Positions 1 through 11,010 of a stretch of 40,499 nt of DNA are shown here, in pieces; the stretch's first letter is position 1; each line of letters begins with the position of its first letter. The position numbers were made by a program, and so were the translations under genes. This DNA is from Apostichopus parvimensis (taxonomy: Eukaryota; Echinodermata; Holothuroidea; Aspidochirotida; Stichopodidae). Location of the stretch: NCBI GenBank assembly GCA_000934455.1, contig KN888110.1:5242-45740 (forward strand). The letters run 5' to 3'. Under the pieces are notes generated by a model. That model ran no database searches. It was not told the DNA's origin and was given only the letters and a program-made list of their open reading frames with translations.

Positions 1-3000
1 TTAAGGCTGGTTTCTGAAAAGCCTCCACTGATACAAAGACATCTTTTGAGGTACATGTAATTGCCTTTACTGTCTGTTTCCTTAGGAGAAGTAATATACT
101 TGTCAAACCACAAATCAACTTTATTACCTTTTAATGGTAGGGGTTGTGGTCAGAGGCTCAATGGGGGTCAGCAAAGGGGTATTTGAAGGGGTAGCTTTCA
201 TGACAGTTTGTGGTTTTCTCAAGCAGTTTACAAAATGAAAAGACTGGATACATAAAGCCTGGCTATATGGATAGAATATTTGTAGAAGAGGTTTTATATT
301 TTCCTATTCTGAGTGCAGTGAGTTGTATACTCTGTGGGTGGTGGATTATAGTGCAGTAGTGTTTCTACTCAGATACTTCTTGTACTGTTGGCATATTCTA
401 CCCTTCATCTGTTGGCTGGAGTAAAAGTAATAGTCTGCTAGCTACAGATTGTTCAATTTCCAGTTGTGCGATTCACTGATCAATAGTTTTCTGATTACTC
501 ACAGGATGATGAAGGTCAAGAGTACAAAGCTTAAGGGATCCTAAATTTTTTTTTTTTAGTTTGTGATCAACTCCATGTATACAATGGAATATGCTGGTTT
601 GAACACATTTGACTAAGTAATATACCCAGCAGCAATACTTCAGTCTTTGCTTCATGAGAGGACACCATCTTGGGTCTTTTATCAAACTCATAGCCCCAAA
701 CTGTATTTTGCTCAGTTTGTTTTCATTCTTAATAATTGTTAGGAATATCCCTGGAGCTCAGGAATTTGACCATGAAATACTTTTTAGTCTCTTTTAAGGC
801 AATTTGGCCAGAAGACAAATAGGTTAAATCGGGTAGGTTTGTATAGTCATGGAGGTAAAACAGACCACCATGGTATAGTGCACTAACTGTTTCTGTGCAT
901 TGCAGTGTGAGCTGACAAAGTTTAATGATGTTACAAGAACCTGCTGTCATAATAATTTAAGCATAGATCTAAAGACTACATAATTTAGAGCGCTCTTGGA
1001 ATTTATAATCCGCAGGGTGTCACATTAACGGGGTCATCATGTCACAGATCCTGAAGACCTTATAAAGTCCATATCTATTGACCTCTGTCAGTACTGACAG
1101 GTATCCTATGTATTTTAGATCCTCCTGCAAGCAGGAACTCGCTTCATTGGCTTATCAAAGCCGCAAGCTGACTGAAGTCAGTCTCTTAGATTCATATTTA
1201 ATGTCAATGATTATGAATTGTCAATTGTCGACAACTCTGTAACTGGACGACATACATTAATCTTGGAGTGACTCGAATTTGGGACCTAATATACAGCATA
1301 CCTTTAAGCTATTGTGGGAATAGAACATATTTGCCTAACCGGCATTTTTTGTGCCCAATAACTTGATGGTACTGTCAGTCCACTGTATCATATGAATGTA
1401 TATATATGCAACTACGACTACAAGATAAATCTGAATTGTTCAAGGGAGGGGGGTGCCTATTAAAAAACTATCCCAAGAAAAGATTGTTTTGGTATCTTCT
1501 AGGGCTCCATTCAAGCTGAGGAGTGGTGAATTGATTCACCAATAAAAGTTTCTTCTTGCTTTGATCTTTACGGGATCAATATCAAAGTTAAGAGTGTTCC
1601 TTGTTGTGATAGGCAAGTCTGAGGCCTCCAGCCAGGATACTAATCCTACTTCAGTTACCTCTGTGCTAGTCGATCCCGCCATAGTTTACTTTTCAGATAA
1701 TGGAGATGATATGACAAGATGGAAAAGATATTTTTTTTTACAAGCTGTCCTGAACTTTGAGCTGGTGAATATAGGTTATTCTGAACAGCCAGACTTGTTC
1801 GGTATCTGTTAACCTTTAGATATATATAGAGTATAGACGAAGGTAGCCTCTGTGGAGAATTCCCACTTCATATCAGGAAATAATGGATGTTAATTACCTC
1901 TTCATATTTGATAAATTAGTGATCATGTTGGACTCATGAACCACTTTGTCTGTGGTAAAGTCACCTTTGATACATGGATTTCTGTCTGTTGCTATGACAA
2001 CATTATTGTGCGCATCTTTGAAGCTTTGTCACTATCACTGAGTGAGTACATGTGCTCTCTTTCTGCAGATTGCAAAACAGGACCATAGGGGGGGGGGGGA
2101 GGGAGCGAGGGGGAATGCTTTTCTGGAGACAGACATAACCTATATTTTAAAGTGACAAATTGCTTAATAGTATTCTGTATCTATTTTACTTAATGTTGCT
2201 ACTCAAGATAGAATTGTTCTAAATTGGTAGTATGTGGCCCAAATTGCCTCAGATTGAAAATGCTCTAGACATGTATATAAGGAATGTCTCGGAAGTTTTG
2301 TGAGCCCCAAAGGTAAAGCATATGTAAATTCTTGGAATTGTAAATATAAGTTAATCACATGCAGAAAAAAACCAAGTAACTGATTTTAAGATATTTTTCA
2401 AGTTTTTGGAAGTTATTCAATGCTATTATTATTTAATATCCAACAATGTCAGTAATAACCAAAACAACAGGCATGTCAAAATTCCTCCACCACAAAATTC
2501 AACACAGAAAGCTGTTCTGATGTGGAATAACATCAACTCAAATCTTCCTTGACTTGGATGTGAAACACTCCTCCAATAGATATTTATTACCATTGTGATT
2601 TAATTGTTAGTTCTGATCCTACCATGATTATCATGAATATTATACCTGACAACACTTTTACAACGTCAGGTTATTGACTATCCGTTTGAGCGATATACCT
2701 CCCCCCCCCTCCCACCCCCAGATTGCAGATTTTAAATACATGACAGTCTCAAATCCATGCATTAAAATGTCTTTTAATTTATCGCTTGAATGACTATAAT
2801 TTGATTGCAAGGCATATCACAGTATGAATACTGTCACATGTGTTCAAGCATAATCTGGTAATTCAACTTGACATGCCTATCAGAAGACACAGCCATCTTG
2901 TCAACATTGAATTTCTTTCTCGTTCACATCTTATAATGTAAATCTTATCATTGGAACTGTTAAATGTATAATTTCTCTGACTGACTATGTTCTATGCAGA

Positions 3001-3419
3001 CTCTCACTTCAAGTTCCATTGCAGATTTGCATGCTTAATGGTAGTGAATGTAATGTAGATTATTTCTTGAAGCTCTTCTGGTGCCTTTGAAGCCCCAGAA
3101 AATATGAGTAAAGACTAATTGAGCAAGTCATACTTTGGTATTCAGTATATTCCAAAACACATGATTATCAGGCCATTGTCATATTTTTTAGTGCTCTTGT
3201 TTTGTGGAAAATCTATAAAGTCACCTTTTCTATTAAACGTTTGTGGATAATGCACCGTGATAAAGATAATTCCTTTCTCATTTTTGAGAAAACCACTCAG
3301 AAAGTGACTTAATTCTCATTTGGTGGTGCTTTGTCTAAATTTTGTTTATAAGTATGTCATAAGTTTCAATAATCTAAGTAAAACCTTCATGTATCCGAAA
3401 AGTATGCTGCATTCTAGGA
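1..3419. other. gene-free AT-rich sequence
   Basis: No open frame here is longer than expected by chance, and none is framed by convincing splice sites. The longest, at 1561-1812 on the + strand (83 codons), has neither a good acceptor nor a donor and no recognisable motif. Small landmarks are a perfect 16-bp palindrome CTGTCAGTACTGACAG at 1085-1100, a run of 12 G at 2088-2099 and a run of 9 C at 2701-2709. It could be intergenic sequence or the 5' intron of the gene whose large exon starts at 11011. Confidence 0.6.
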
Positions 3420-3491
3420 AGTGATGAATTTTAATGAAGTGTGAAGAATTTTAATGAAGTGTGATGAATTTTAATAAGTGTGAAGAATTTA
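3420..3491. repeat. 20-bp tandem repeat, about four copies
   Basis: The unit GTGATGAATTTTAATGAA plus two bases repeats at about 20-bp intervals from 3421, 3441 and 3461, with a fourth truncated copy from 3480. Copies alternate between GTGATGAA and GTGAAGAA. It lies just upstream of the 44-bp minisatellite but is not the same unit. Confidence 0.8.
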
Positions 3492-3529
3492 TCTGAATTT
3501 ATTAAACACCACCTCTGTAGAAGACATTA

Positions 3530-4215
3530 ACACAGACATCACCATGGTAGATAAGACATAAATATCATGACAGTAGATATGAAATTATGAGGACAGATAT
3601 TACATCATGATGAGAAATACTACTATGGCAGATGTGACATCACCATGGTCTGCAATTATAATATTGTCATGGTAGATGTGACATCCCCATGGTCTGCATA
3701 TATGATATCATCATGGTAGATGTGACATACCCATGGTCTGCAGATATAATATCATCATGGTAGATGTGACATCACAATGGTCTGCAGATATGATATCATC
3801 TTGATAGATGTGACATTTACCATGGCCTGCAGATATGATATCATGGTAGATGTGACATCCCCATGGTCTGCAGACATACTATCCTCATGGTAGATGTGAC
3901 ATCACCATGGTCTGCAGATATAATATCATTATGGTAGATGTGACATCACCAGATATAATATCATCATGGTAGATGTGACATCACCAGATATAATATCATC
4001 ATGGTAGATGTGACATCACCATGGTCTACAGATATAATATCACCATAGGAGATGTGACATAACAATGGTCTGCAGATATGATGTCATCTTGATAGATGTG
4101 ACATTACCATGGCCTGCAGATATGATATCATGGTAGATGTGACATCCATCATAACATTACAGATATGACAAAATGTGACTAATGTAATATCACCATATGA
4201 GATGTGACATCACCA
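3530..4215. repeat. 44-bp minisatellite
   Basis: The core copies start GGTCTGCA at 3647, 3691 and 3735, exactly 44 bp apart. Each unit carries two recurrent words, ATCATGGTAGATGTGACATC and CCATGGTCTGCAGATA. Several later copies are truncated to about 31 bp by loss of the CCATGGTCTGCAG part (for example around 3950-4010). Both edges decay into diverged copies. CCATGG and CTGCAG are six-base palindromes, so each unit carries short self-complementary sites. No frame is usefully open through the array. Confidence 0.9.
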
Positions 4216-5388
4216 TGTTATATGTCATTGTGTATAATATGGTTGCAGATACAGTACAGCCAAAATTTCCACAAAGCTTTCATTTTGAGATACATTTACT
4301 CCCATCACTTCTGGATGGATTACATTACATCACTATACACATCTTTGCTGAATATTTCACCTAATGGTATCACATGATTAAGTGTCTCTTATGAACTTGT
4401 TAATTAGCTTGCACTGTGAATTGCTATATCTCAAGTTAATAGGAACATTTGTATTTTTTTCGTAAATGATTATTGCTTGTAAGTTGTTAATTACCTTTGT
4501 TTTTTTTTTCTTTGTTCTTTTCCTCTATTGTTGTATTGTGTTTATCTGTACTGTTTAACTGTTTAAGGGGGACTGCTCGTACAAGCTAATGCATTTTCAG
4601 TCCTCCTCCACCACCTTGTTTTATCTTGACTCAGTACTACTCCTCTCTTATTGTTGTGGAAATATACTCAAACTCAAACATGAATTGCATTGTGCAATAC
4701 ACATTCTACTATACTGTGTATAATTCTGTGAAGATAACAACAGACAATGTTGATTGTGTTAGCTTCCCTTCTTGCCTTGTAACATTCATTATCTATGCAC
4801 TCTCTTCACAAGTACTCTCGTAAGGGAAGGCAAATGCTGTGTCTCAGGTGTGGATATGCCAACCATTATAAATCTAACAATATTTTACCACGAAGATCAA
4901 TCATTCAGAAAACGTTTCTCCACGGAAATCAACTTTACTAATGCAATTTGCTAATTTCAATCCCCACATGTGATTCATGTTAATTCTAGACTTCAGCAGC
5001 CATTGATATCCAACTGTCTGAGTCTGGGAATGTATGGAACTGAACATTGAGTTGACTTTGGATGTTTCAAATACAGTACTAAAAGTTGCTCATTTCACTA
5101 ATTTGAACTAGATAAAGTTTTATTCAAAGAAAGGAGTAAGAATTCAGAGTTTTTACAAGTATTTGATTTGATGTATTAGCTAGCACTTCTCCAAACCTGT
5201 CTCCTACTAATTAAAATAATTAATTAATTACTGAAGACTTAAAAGTTAAGAATCAATTGCCATTTTTGGCTAGAAGCAAATGAATCCTTTGCAGTCGGGT
5301 TGGCGTGTGTATGCATGTGCATTAAAGTGAGAAGGTGTGCCCTATCATTTTTGGCACTGACCTTATGAATATTAATGAGGTTATGGGG
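4216..5388. other. gene-free sequence
   Basis: No supportable gene. There is a pyrimidine-rich stretch at 4500-4540 and an ATTAATTA-type run at 5218-5232. Short open frames at 4626-4823 and 4772-4954 overlap in different frames, lack splice signals and have low-complexity composition, so I do not call them. Confidence 0.55.
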
Positions 5389-5439
5389 TCAAACCTTAAA
5401 ATCTTCACATTGCAATAACTCTGCAAACTGAAAAATTCT

Positions 5440-5680
5440 GGCCCCATTTATTGGCAGGGTAGGCCCAGATTTGATTTCCACTGCAAATTTATATTGGGAC
5501 AAATTCTTTTGGGCCCGAATTTGTGGGACCCAATATATTTGGGACCATTTGGGCTCATAGGTTTGGGGGTTCATTCTTAGGGGGCAAATATATTTTTGAG
5601 CCACTATGTTTGGGCCAAATACATCTGGGACCATGTAGGCACAAAATTTAATTGGGCCCAAGTTTTTGGGAGTGGCCAAA
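5440..5680. repeat. degenerate TTTGGG(A/C)CC-rich block
   Basis: Words of the type TTTGGGACC, TTGGGCCC and TTTGGGCC recur irregularly, for example near 5503, 5538, 5609, 5627 and 5652. This looks like a heavily mutated short-unit repeat. It holds open a 105-codon frame on the minus strand (5389-5706), whose repeated proline and glycine pairs reflect the DNA repeat, so the frame is not called as a gene. Confidence 0.5.
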
Positions 5681-5802
5681 TTTTTAAAATTGCAATTATT
5701 CCACAACCTTAAATCAGATTGTATCCAAACTTGGAATACATTTGTTGGTTAATAATTTGCACATGTGGGCATAAATATTTTGTTATAGCCTAGGGTGATT
5801 AC

Positions 5803-5840
5803 ATCAGGGTGTTGTTATGGCACCATAACAACTCCCTGAT
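5803..5840. repeat. 18-bp-arm hairpin element, copy 1
   Basis: The left arm (5803-5820) reads ATCAGGGTGTTGTTATGG and the right arm (5823-5840) reads CCATAACAACTCCCTGAT. They are reverse complements with one mismatch and a 2-nt centre. TTACAT-type sequence flanks both sides. Related palindromes lie at 15533-15553 and 37535-37553, so this looks like a member of a short dispersed palindromic family. Confidence 0.75.
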
Positions 5841-7758
5841 TACATACAACACTTAAATATTCCACTAAGCAAGGAACCATAGTGCCCGTTGGGCTCTTGT
5901 GATTTTAGTAGTTATCACATAGTGATGTGTTTTCATCTGCTCTCAATGCATTAAAATTCATTTTGTTAATGAAATTAAATCAATGTCAAGTTAAATAAAT
6001 GTCATCCATGCTCTAATGTCTCCAAAGTATTTTGTGTCATGGAAACATTCAATTGGCTTATTTACCCTCCTTGATATGTGGGAAAGATTTTGAGGTTCAT
6101 TTCATGTAACAAAGTACATAGTGCATAGTAAATTTTAGCAATTTTTGCATGCTAATTTTTGAGGCCAGCACCTACAACCTTTACCAGCACCTACAACCTT
6201 TCTTAAAAAGCAGTTTGTTTGCTACTCCAGTGTTGAAATTGACATAAATCTCATTTTTTAAAAATTTTTCTACAAGTGATTTTCTCTGTTGATATTGTAA
6301 TATAAACTTTAATTATGAAGATACAAATAGACCAAAGCTGATATACATCATACAATAGATAGACTTCAATACAGTTCAAATATCATTTAATCTAGGGCTT
6401 TGTGTGCCTATGTCGACTGCTTGTCAGTCCATAAGAAATCAAATTTGAAGGCCATGGTGATAAAGTCATCCACTACAAAATAAAAACGGTAACTAAGATT
6501 ATCGGTAGTAGAATATCAGGAAATTTTGTCAATTTTGTAGCTGATTGAAGAATATTACTACATGGGAATGCTCGACAATTACCCATAAAGACAAGGTCAG
6601 CTTGAAATCACAAGTTTAAAACACTTACACTTCTTATCCTTCGTTAGTGATCTTACAGAGTTTTATTTACATGTAAAAATGTTCTAAACAGAGCAACAAG
6701 CCATAGGGGTTGGAGGTTTCCATTATGGATTAAATATCAGTGATTTTTGTACCAGATATTAGAATACCAACAAACAACCACATTTTTTGTGAAGAGATGC
6801 TTCCAGTTTTTATGTGGTAAAAATTGAATCCCTGTCCTTCCCTTCCTCTTTTCCCTTGTCCAGTAGTTACAGGTCTGGGCAAAACCCCTCAAATTGTTCT
6901 GAAATTTGGTATTCTCTGTTGCAACCATAATTGTCCTATCAAATAACAATTGTCATATATGTGCATTTATAAAGACATTAATTTCTGGCAGAACGTCAGT
7001 GGTGCAACAGCCCTGTGTTACTGAACACAGGTGGGTGGGTAGACGAGAACAGCATGATACAGTCCCCTTGAAGGCAACACATTGAAGACAGTGTTACAAA
7101 CTAATACCACTACTACTACGTTTGCTACGTGAGATTTAGAAGTCTAATGTTCATTAATCTGCATAGAATCTATAGGTAGTTGGGCAGGCTCTAGTTGGTT
7201 ACTGTACGTGTGCACGTGCCAGCGAGGTCCCTGTGTTTATTTTTCCCAGGATATTTATGCCAAGGTTTGCGTCAACTTGTGTTCAAAGTTAGTTTATATA
7301 GCATGAGATACTTCCAAGGACTTGTTAATTACATCCTTTTGGTACTTAACATCTTTTGTTAACTTGAACTTTGATTGTTTCTTTCAGATAAAGATGTTTA
7401 TTTTCCAGAGCTGTGACAGATGTAGACGTTTGTAAAGACACTGTGGCATCCCTCCCTACCTGTGCTTTCCAAAGTAAATATTTGATCTGCATATTCGCAT
7501 AGTAATTTAACTTAACCTTATCATGTATTCATCACAGATGTACAGTTATTATATCACCCATGTTCTAGTGGCAGTGCAGTAAGAATATCAACAAGGATAT
7601 ACCATATAGATCCGGAATTTGTAAGAAAACTAAATGAATATGTAAATGGATAGACAGACATATGGACAGACATATAAAGCTAGGCCCTCAAGTTACCTAA
7701 GAAATGTTCTGTATGATGCTGTTAAATTCTAATTAGCTGATAGTTATCCTGCACAGGT
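5841..7758. other. gene-free sequence with one possible UTR exon
   Basis: A 19-bp direct duplication (CCAGCACCTACAACCTTT) lies at about 6165-6201. At 7370-7387 there is a strong acceptor (pyrimidine tract ending TTTCAG). The following sequence has a weak GTAAAG donor at 7432, giving a possible 44-nt non-coding exon at 7388-7431. This could be a 5' UTR exon of the gene at 11011, but the evidence is only the acceptor. Nothing else here is gene-like. Confidence 0.3.
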
Positions 7759-7913
7759 AAATAAAAGCTGTAGTGTAGACTGCTACGTATACAAAGTAGG
7801 GACCATCTGCTAGGAATGTGTGAATGTGTGGTATACATTTCCTAAACAGCAAATAATAGCTGCAGCCTAGATTACTACATATTCAAAGCAGAGACCATCT
7901 GCTATGAATGTGT
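7759..7913. repeat. diverged direct duplication, about 92-bp spacing
   Basis: The segments from 7759 (AAATAAAAGCTGTAG) and 7851 (AAATAATAGCTGCAG) can be aligned for about 65 bp, both ending ACCATCTGCTA.GAATGTGTGA. The divergence suggests an old duplication. Confidence 0.7.
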
Positions 7914-10900
7914 GATGAAGGATTATCCTATGTCAAACTCAGAGATCTTACAATTATTTGGCTATAACTTATAAAGGAGTTATCAATCATTTAATATACT
8001 CCAGAAAGTTTAATTTGCAAACTTTTACAGTTTAAGCATATTTTTGCATATAGGAATGTAATTTTGGTGAATCATTAAGGTGACTGAATATGCTTTGATA
8101 CCTTATTTTTCCTTTGATTTGTCAAGAATTTGTAAGTCACTAAATTGTTAATAGGTCAATGCAAAATTGTGTATTATACAAAATGTTTTGAATCATGCAC
8201 TTGTGGGAATATCCGTTGGATTTTAAATCCCAAAATTGCAAATAATGTCTTTTCAAAGTTGTTTGTAGCAGTCTTGTAGCTGAATTTGTGACAGCTTTGC
8301 AACTGCTGCCCTACAATATAGTAGACCGCACCTTGCATTACTCTCATTTGTGCCAACTGCAAAAAATGCTAGATGAACAAATTCATCCCTCTGTATATGA
8401 ACAGTGCACTTTGTATGCATATCATTGGCTTGCAGAGTTTTCTCGTGCAGTATGGTATTAAACAGCTGAAACATTGTTGGCTTATCATAGAGGAAGAACA
8501 AACATTATTAAGTCAATAAGGTCATCATTCACAGACTGTTTAAAAACAGAAACATTGAGTGCTTTGTAAGATGGTCACATGGTGCCAGTTTCATTTCATT
8601 TATCACCTGTCCAACGGTTCCTGTTCTATGAGAATGTTGTTTGATGACGTTGAGGTACAGTAGGTCATTCATGACTCAGGGAGAAGGGCCTCTGACACTG
8701 GGATGGGAGGGGAGGAGAAGAGAGGATTAGTGGTTGGGGATTAGGGGGTTAGTGATATTCCTGTTTGGATTTTCTGTGGAGGTAGCTTTTGTAGTTAAGC
8801 CACAACAAGTTCACCAGATCTTAGCAGTAATCAGAATCATAGAATTGCAATAAGTGAGTAAGGTATAATATGCCACTAGACCGTCTTCATTAAAGAAGGA
8901 TTTAAACCAATAATAAATTAATTTGATGTGATCCTCCACATTTTGTATTAAACCTATTATAACTAGCTAAACCCTTTGATTCTACCAAGGATGGTGCTAC
9001 ATGATGTCAATTTGGTAGATGTAATTCAAAAGCTTTACTTTCCGGTTATAATCTTCTCGATAAATTTTTCCTTGAAATTTGATACCTTTGAAATATTTGC
9101 TAAGCTGTCAATATTCTCAGTAGTTGGAATTCCATCAAAATGCAACATTTTGAAAGAAAATTATGTTCCTTTCTGGATTAGTGAGTTACTGTAACGAAAA
9201 ACAAAAACATTTGCAGGTCAATTGCCATGGTGATATCATTTACTCAGCTGTTACCAAATGCATTCACAAAATCTCAACAAATTTGAAAAAAAAATTCATA
9301 TTTTTGCTATACAAAATGTGGATGAGGATGTAGTTTAACCTACAGATGCCAAAATGTTGAGCATTTTGTTAAGCGATCAACTTCAGCCACCAGAAAAATC
9401 CTTTAAATTGAAAATTGACGTGCCAAGCTATGAAGCTATATTTTCCTGGGAAGTAAGCATCGGATAGTATAAACAGTTAAAACAAACTGTATTAACAAGG
9501 CATACATTTTAGGCTGACGTCCATCTTTGACGCTGCCATGGTGATTATTAAGAATTTCAATGTGAGAAGCATGCATCTCTTTATATTGTGCAATTGGAAT
9601 CAAGAAGCAGAATTAACACAAATCACACTCCTGTACAGATGGAGGAGTTTATATCTTGGCATCAAATGGTTGTAGTTTATCAATAGCACCCCCACTTGGG
9701 TATCCCTGCTTCTTGCACTATCTATTATCCCAGTCATTTTATACAGAACGCCATCTGTTTCATAATGGCAGGGGAAAAATATCAGCATGTTACAAGGTAT
9801 GCAAACATTAGCATGCCAATATTTAAATCAAGATATCATGATTCAATTTCAACATATATATAAAAAAATAATATCAATATTAGCATGTTAAGAATAAAAG
9901 TGAAAGTTTTACTCAACGTGAGACATGTTTGAACTTTGGTTTGTGCCTATCATGGGAGTTGCCAGTTGTTTCACAATGTCAGATTGATATCAACAATTAT
10001 GCAAAATAATATCAGTTTGTTATAATTTGATACATATAGTATTAACTCTGTAAAGTGCTCATTAGTTAGCTCATAAGTAGGACACTACTGCATTTGTTTG
10101 AGGGACACTGTGACTAAAGAGAACAATATTGGAAAAGGCAAATGAGCTTTGTAGGAATGAGAAAGAAAAAAAAGGAGGAAAAAAAAATAAGAATGTGGCA
10201 AACCAATTGCAGTTTTAAGATGATATGACTGTATGGCTCCTGTACTTTATTTTGGGGTCTTTGTGTTGACCATACATTACATATTTTAGAAGGAGATATT
10301 TTGTACTGAAAAAAAAATAACAAAGAATAGAAACTGTCCCAGGGCTTAATTTGTAACCAAACACATCTCCTATTGAATGTGAAAGGAAAAATATAAAAGG
10401 AAGGCGACATTAGCAAGAAGTCATGTGGGGAGGGGGTGGGGGTGGGGATGGGATGTGGAGGAATAGGATATGCAGATGGGCAAGGAGAGTCAGTGCCTGA
10501 ATTTATAAGAAAATGTTCATGTACTCCGACAAAAGTTATGCCATTAATTTGTTACTCGAAAACAAAGTACAGAATTAAAACTGGGGGACCTTAAAAATTA
10601 TATTCAGTGGTAGAGATCCCCTTCTTTGATTCTCATATTCCTGTCAGTAAGGAGAAAACCAAGCATGAAGTTGTGGAAGTGAAAAAACAAAACGTCAAGA
10701 ATCCTGCAGTAAACAAAATATTAACATTTGCTTGCCTTGTTTCTGGGTAAAGTGTAAGTATTTTGTGAACCAAATTGCAACCACCAAAGGTATATGGTAA
10801 ATGTTTTCATGTTTAAATGGGCTGGTATCATCTGGTCTTGAGAGAGTCTTTGTATGTCATTGGGCAAGATCACACAGTTATAAAGGACATTTTATCAATC

Positions 10901-10985
10901 ACAGATATCAAGCTCATTTCCTATTGGTCATAGTAAAGAAGAATAAAGAAAATGTATTTATTTATTTCTGTCACCTTTTTAATAA
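7914..10985. other. gene-free sequence upstream of the large exon
   Basis: Only short chance open frames are present on either strand. There is a purine-rich G stretch at about 8690-8750 and an A/G-rich stretch at 10155-10190. No TATA box or initiator was assigned. The acceptor at 11010 implies that the promoter and first exon lie further upstream, possibly outside the window. The frame remains open from 10801 to 11010, but that is intron read-through. Confidence 0.5.
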
Positions 10986-11010
10986 CCAAATACTTTTTCA
11001 TTGCTTTCAG
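10986..11010 (+). promoter_or_regulatory. splice acceptor before the large exon
   Basis: A T-rich tract (TACTTTTTCATTGCTTTCAG) ends at 11010 and is directly followed by the coding exon. It shows that the open frame upstream of 11011 is intronic and that at least one exon precedes. Confidence 0.75.

Noticed and set aside
5389..5706. 105-codon minus-strand frame
   Set aside because: It lies in a degenerate TTTGGGACC-like repeat block and has no splice signal or known motif.
10801..11010. N-terminal extension of the large open frame (79 codons upstream of ATG 11038)
   Set aside because: A good splice acceptor ends at 11010 and the extension has AT-rich, intron-like composition, so it is read-through.
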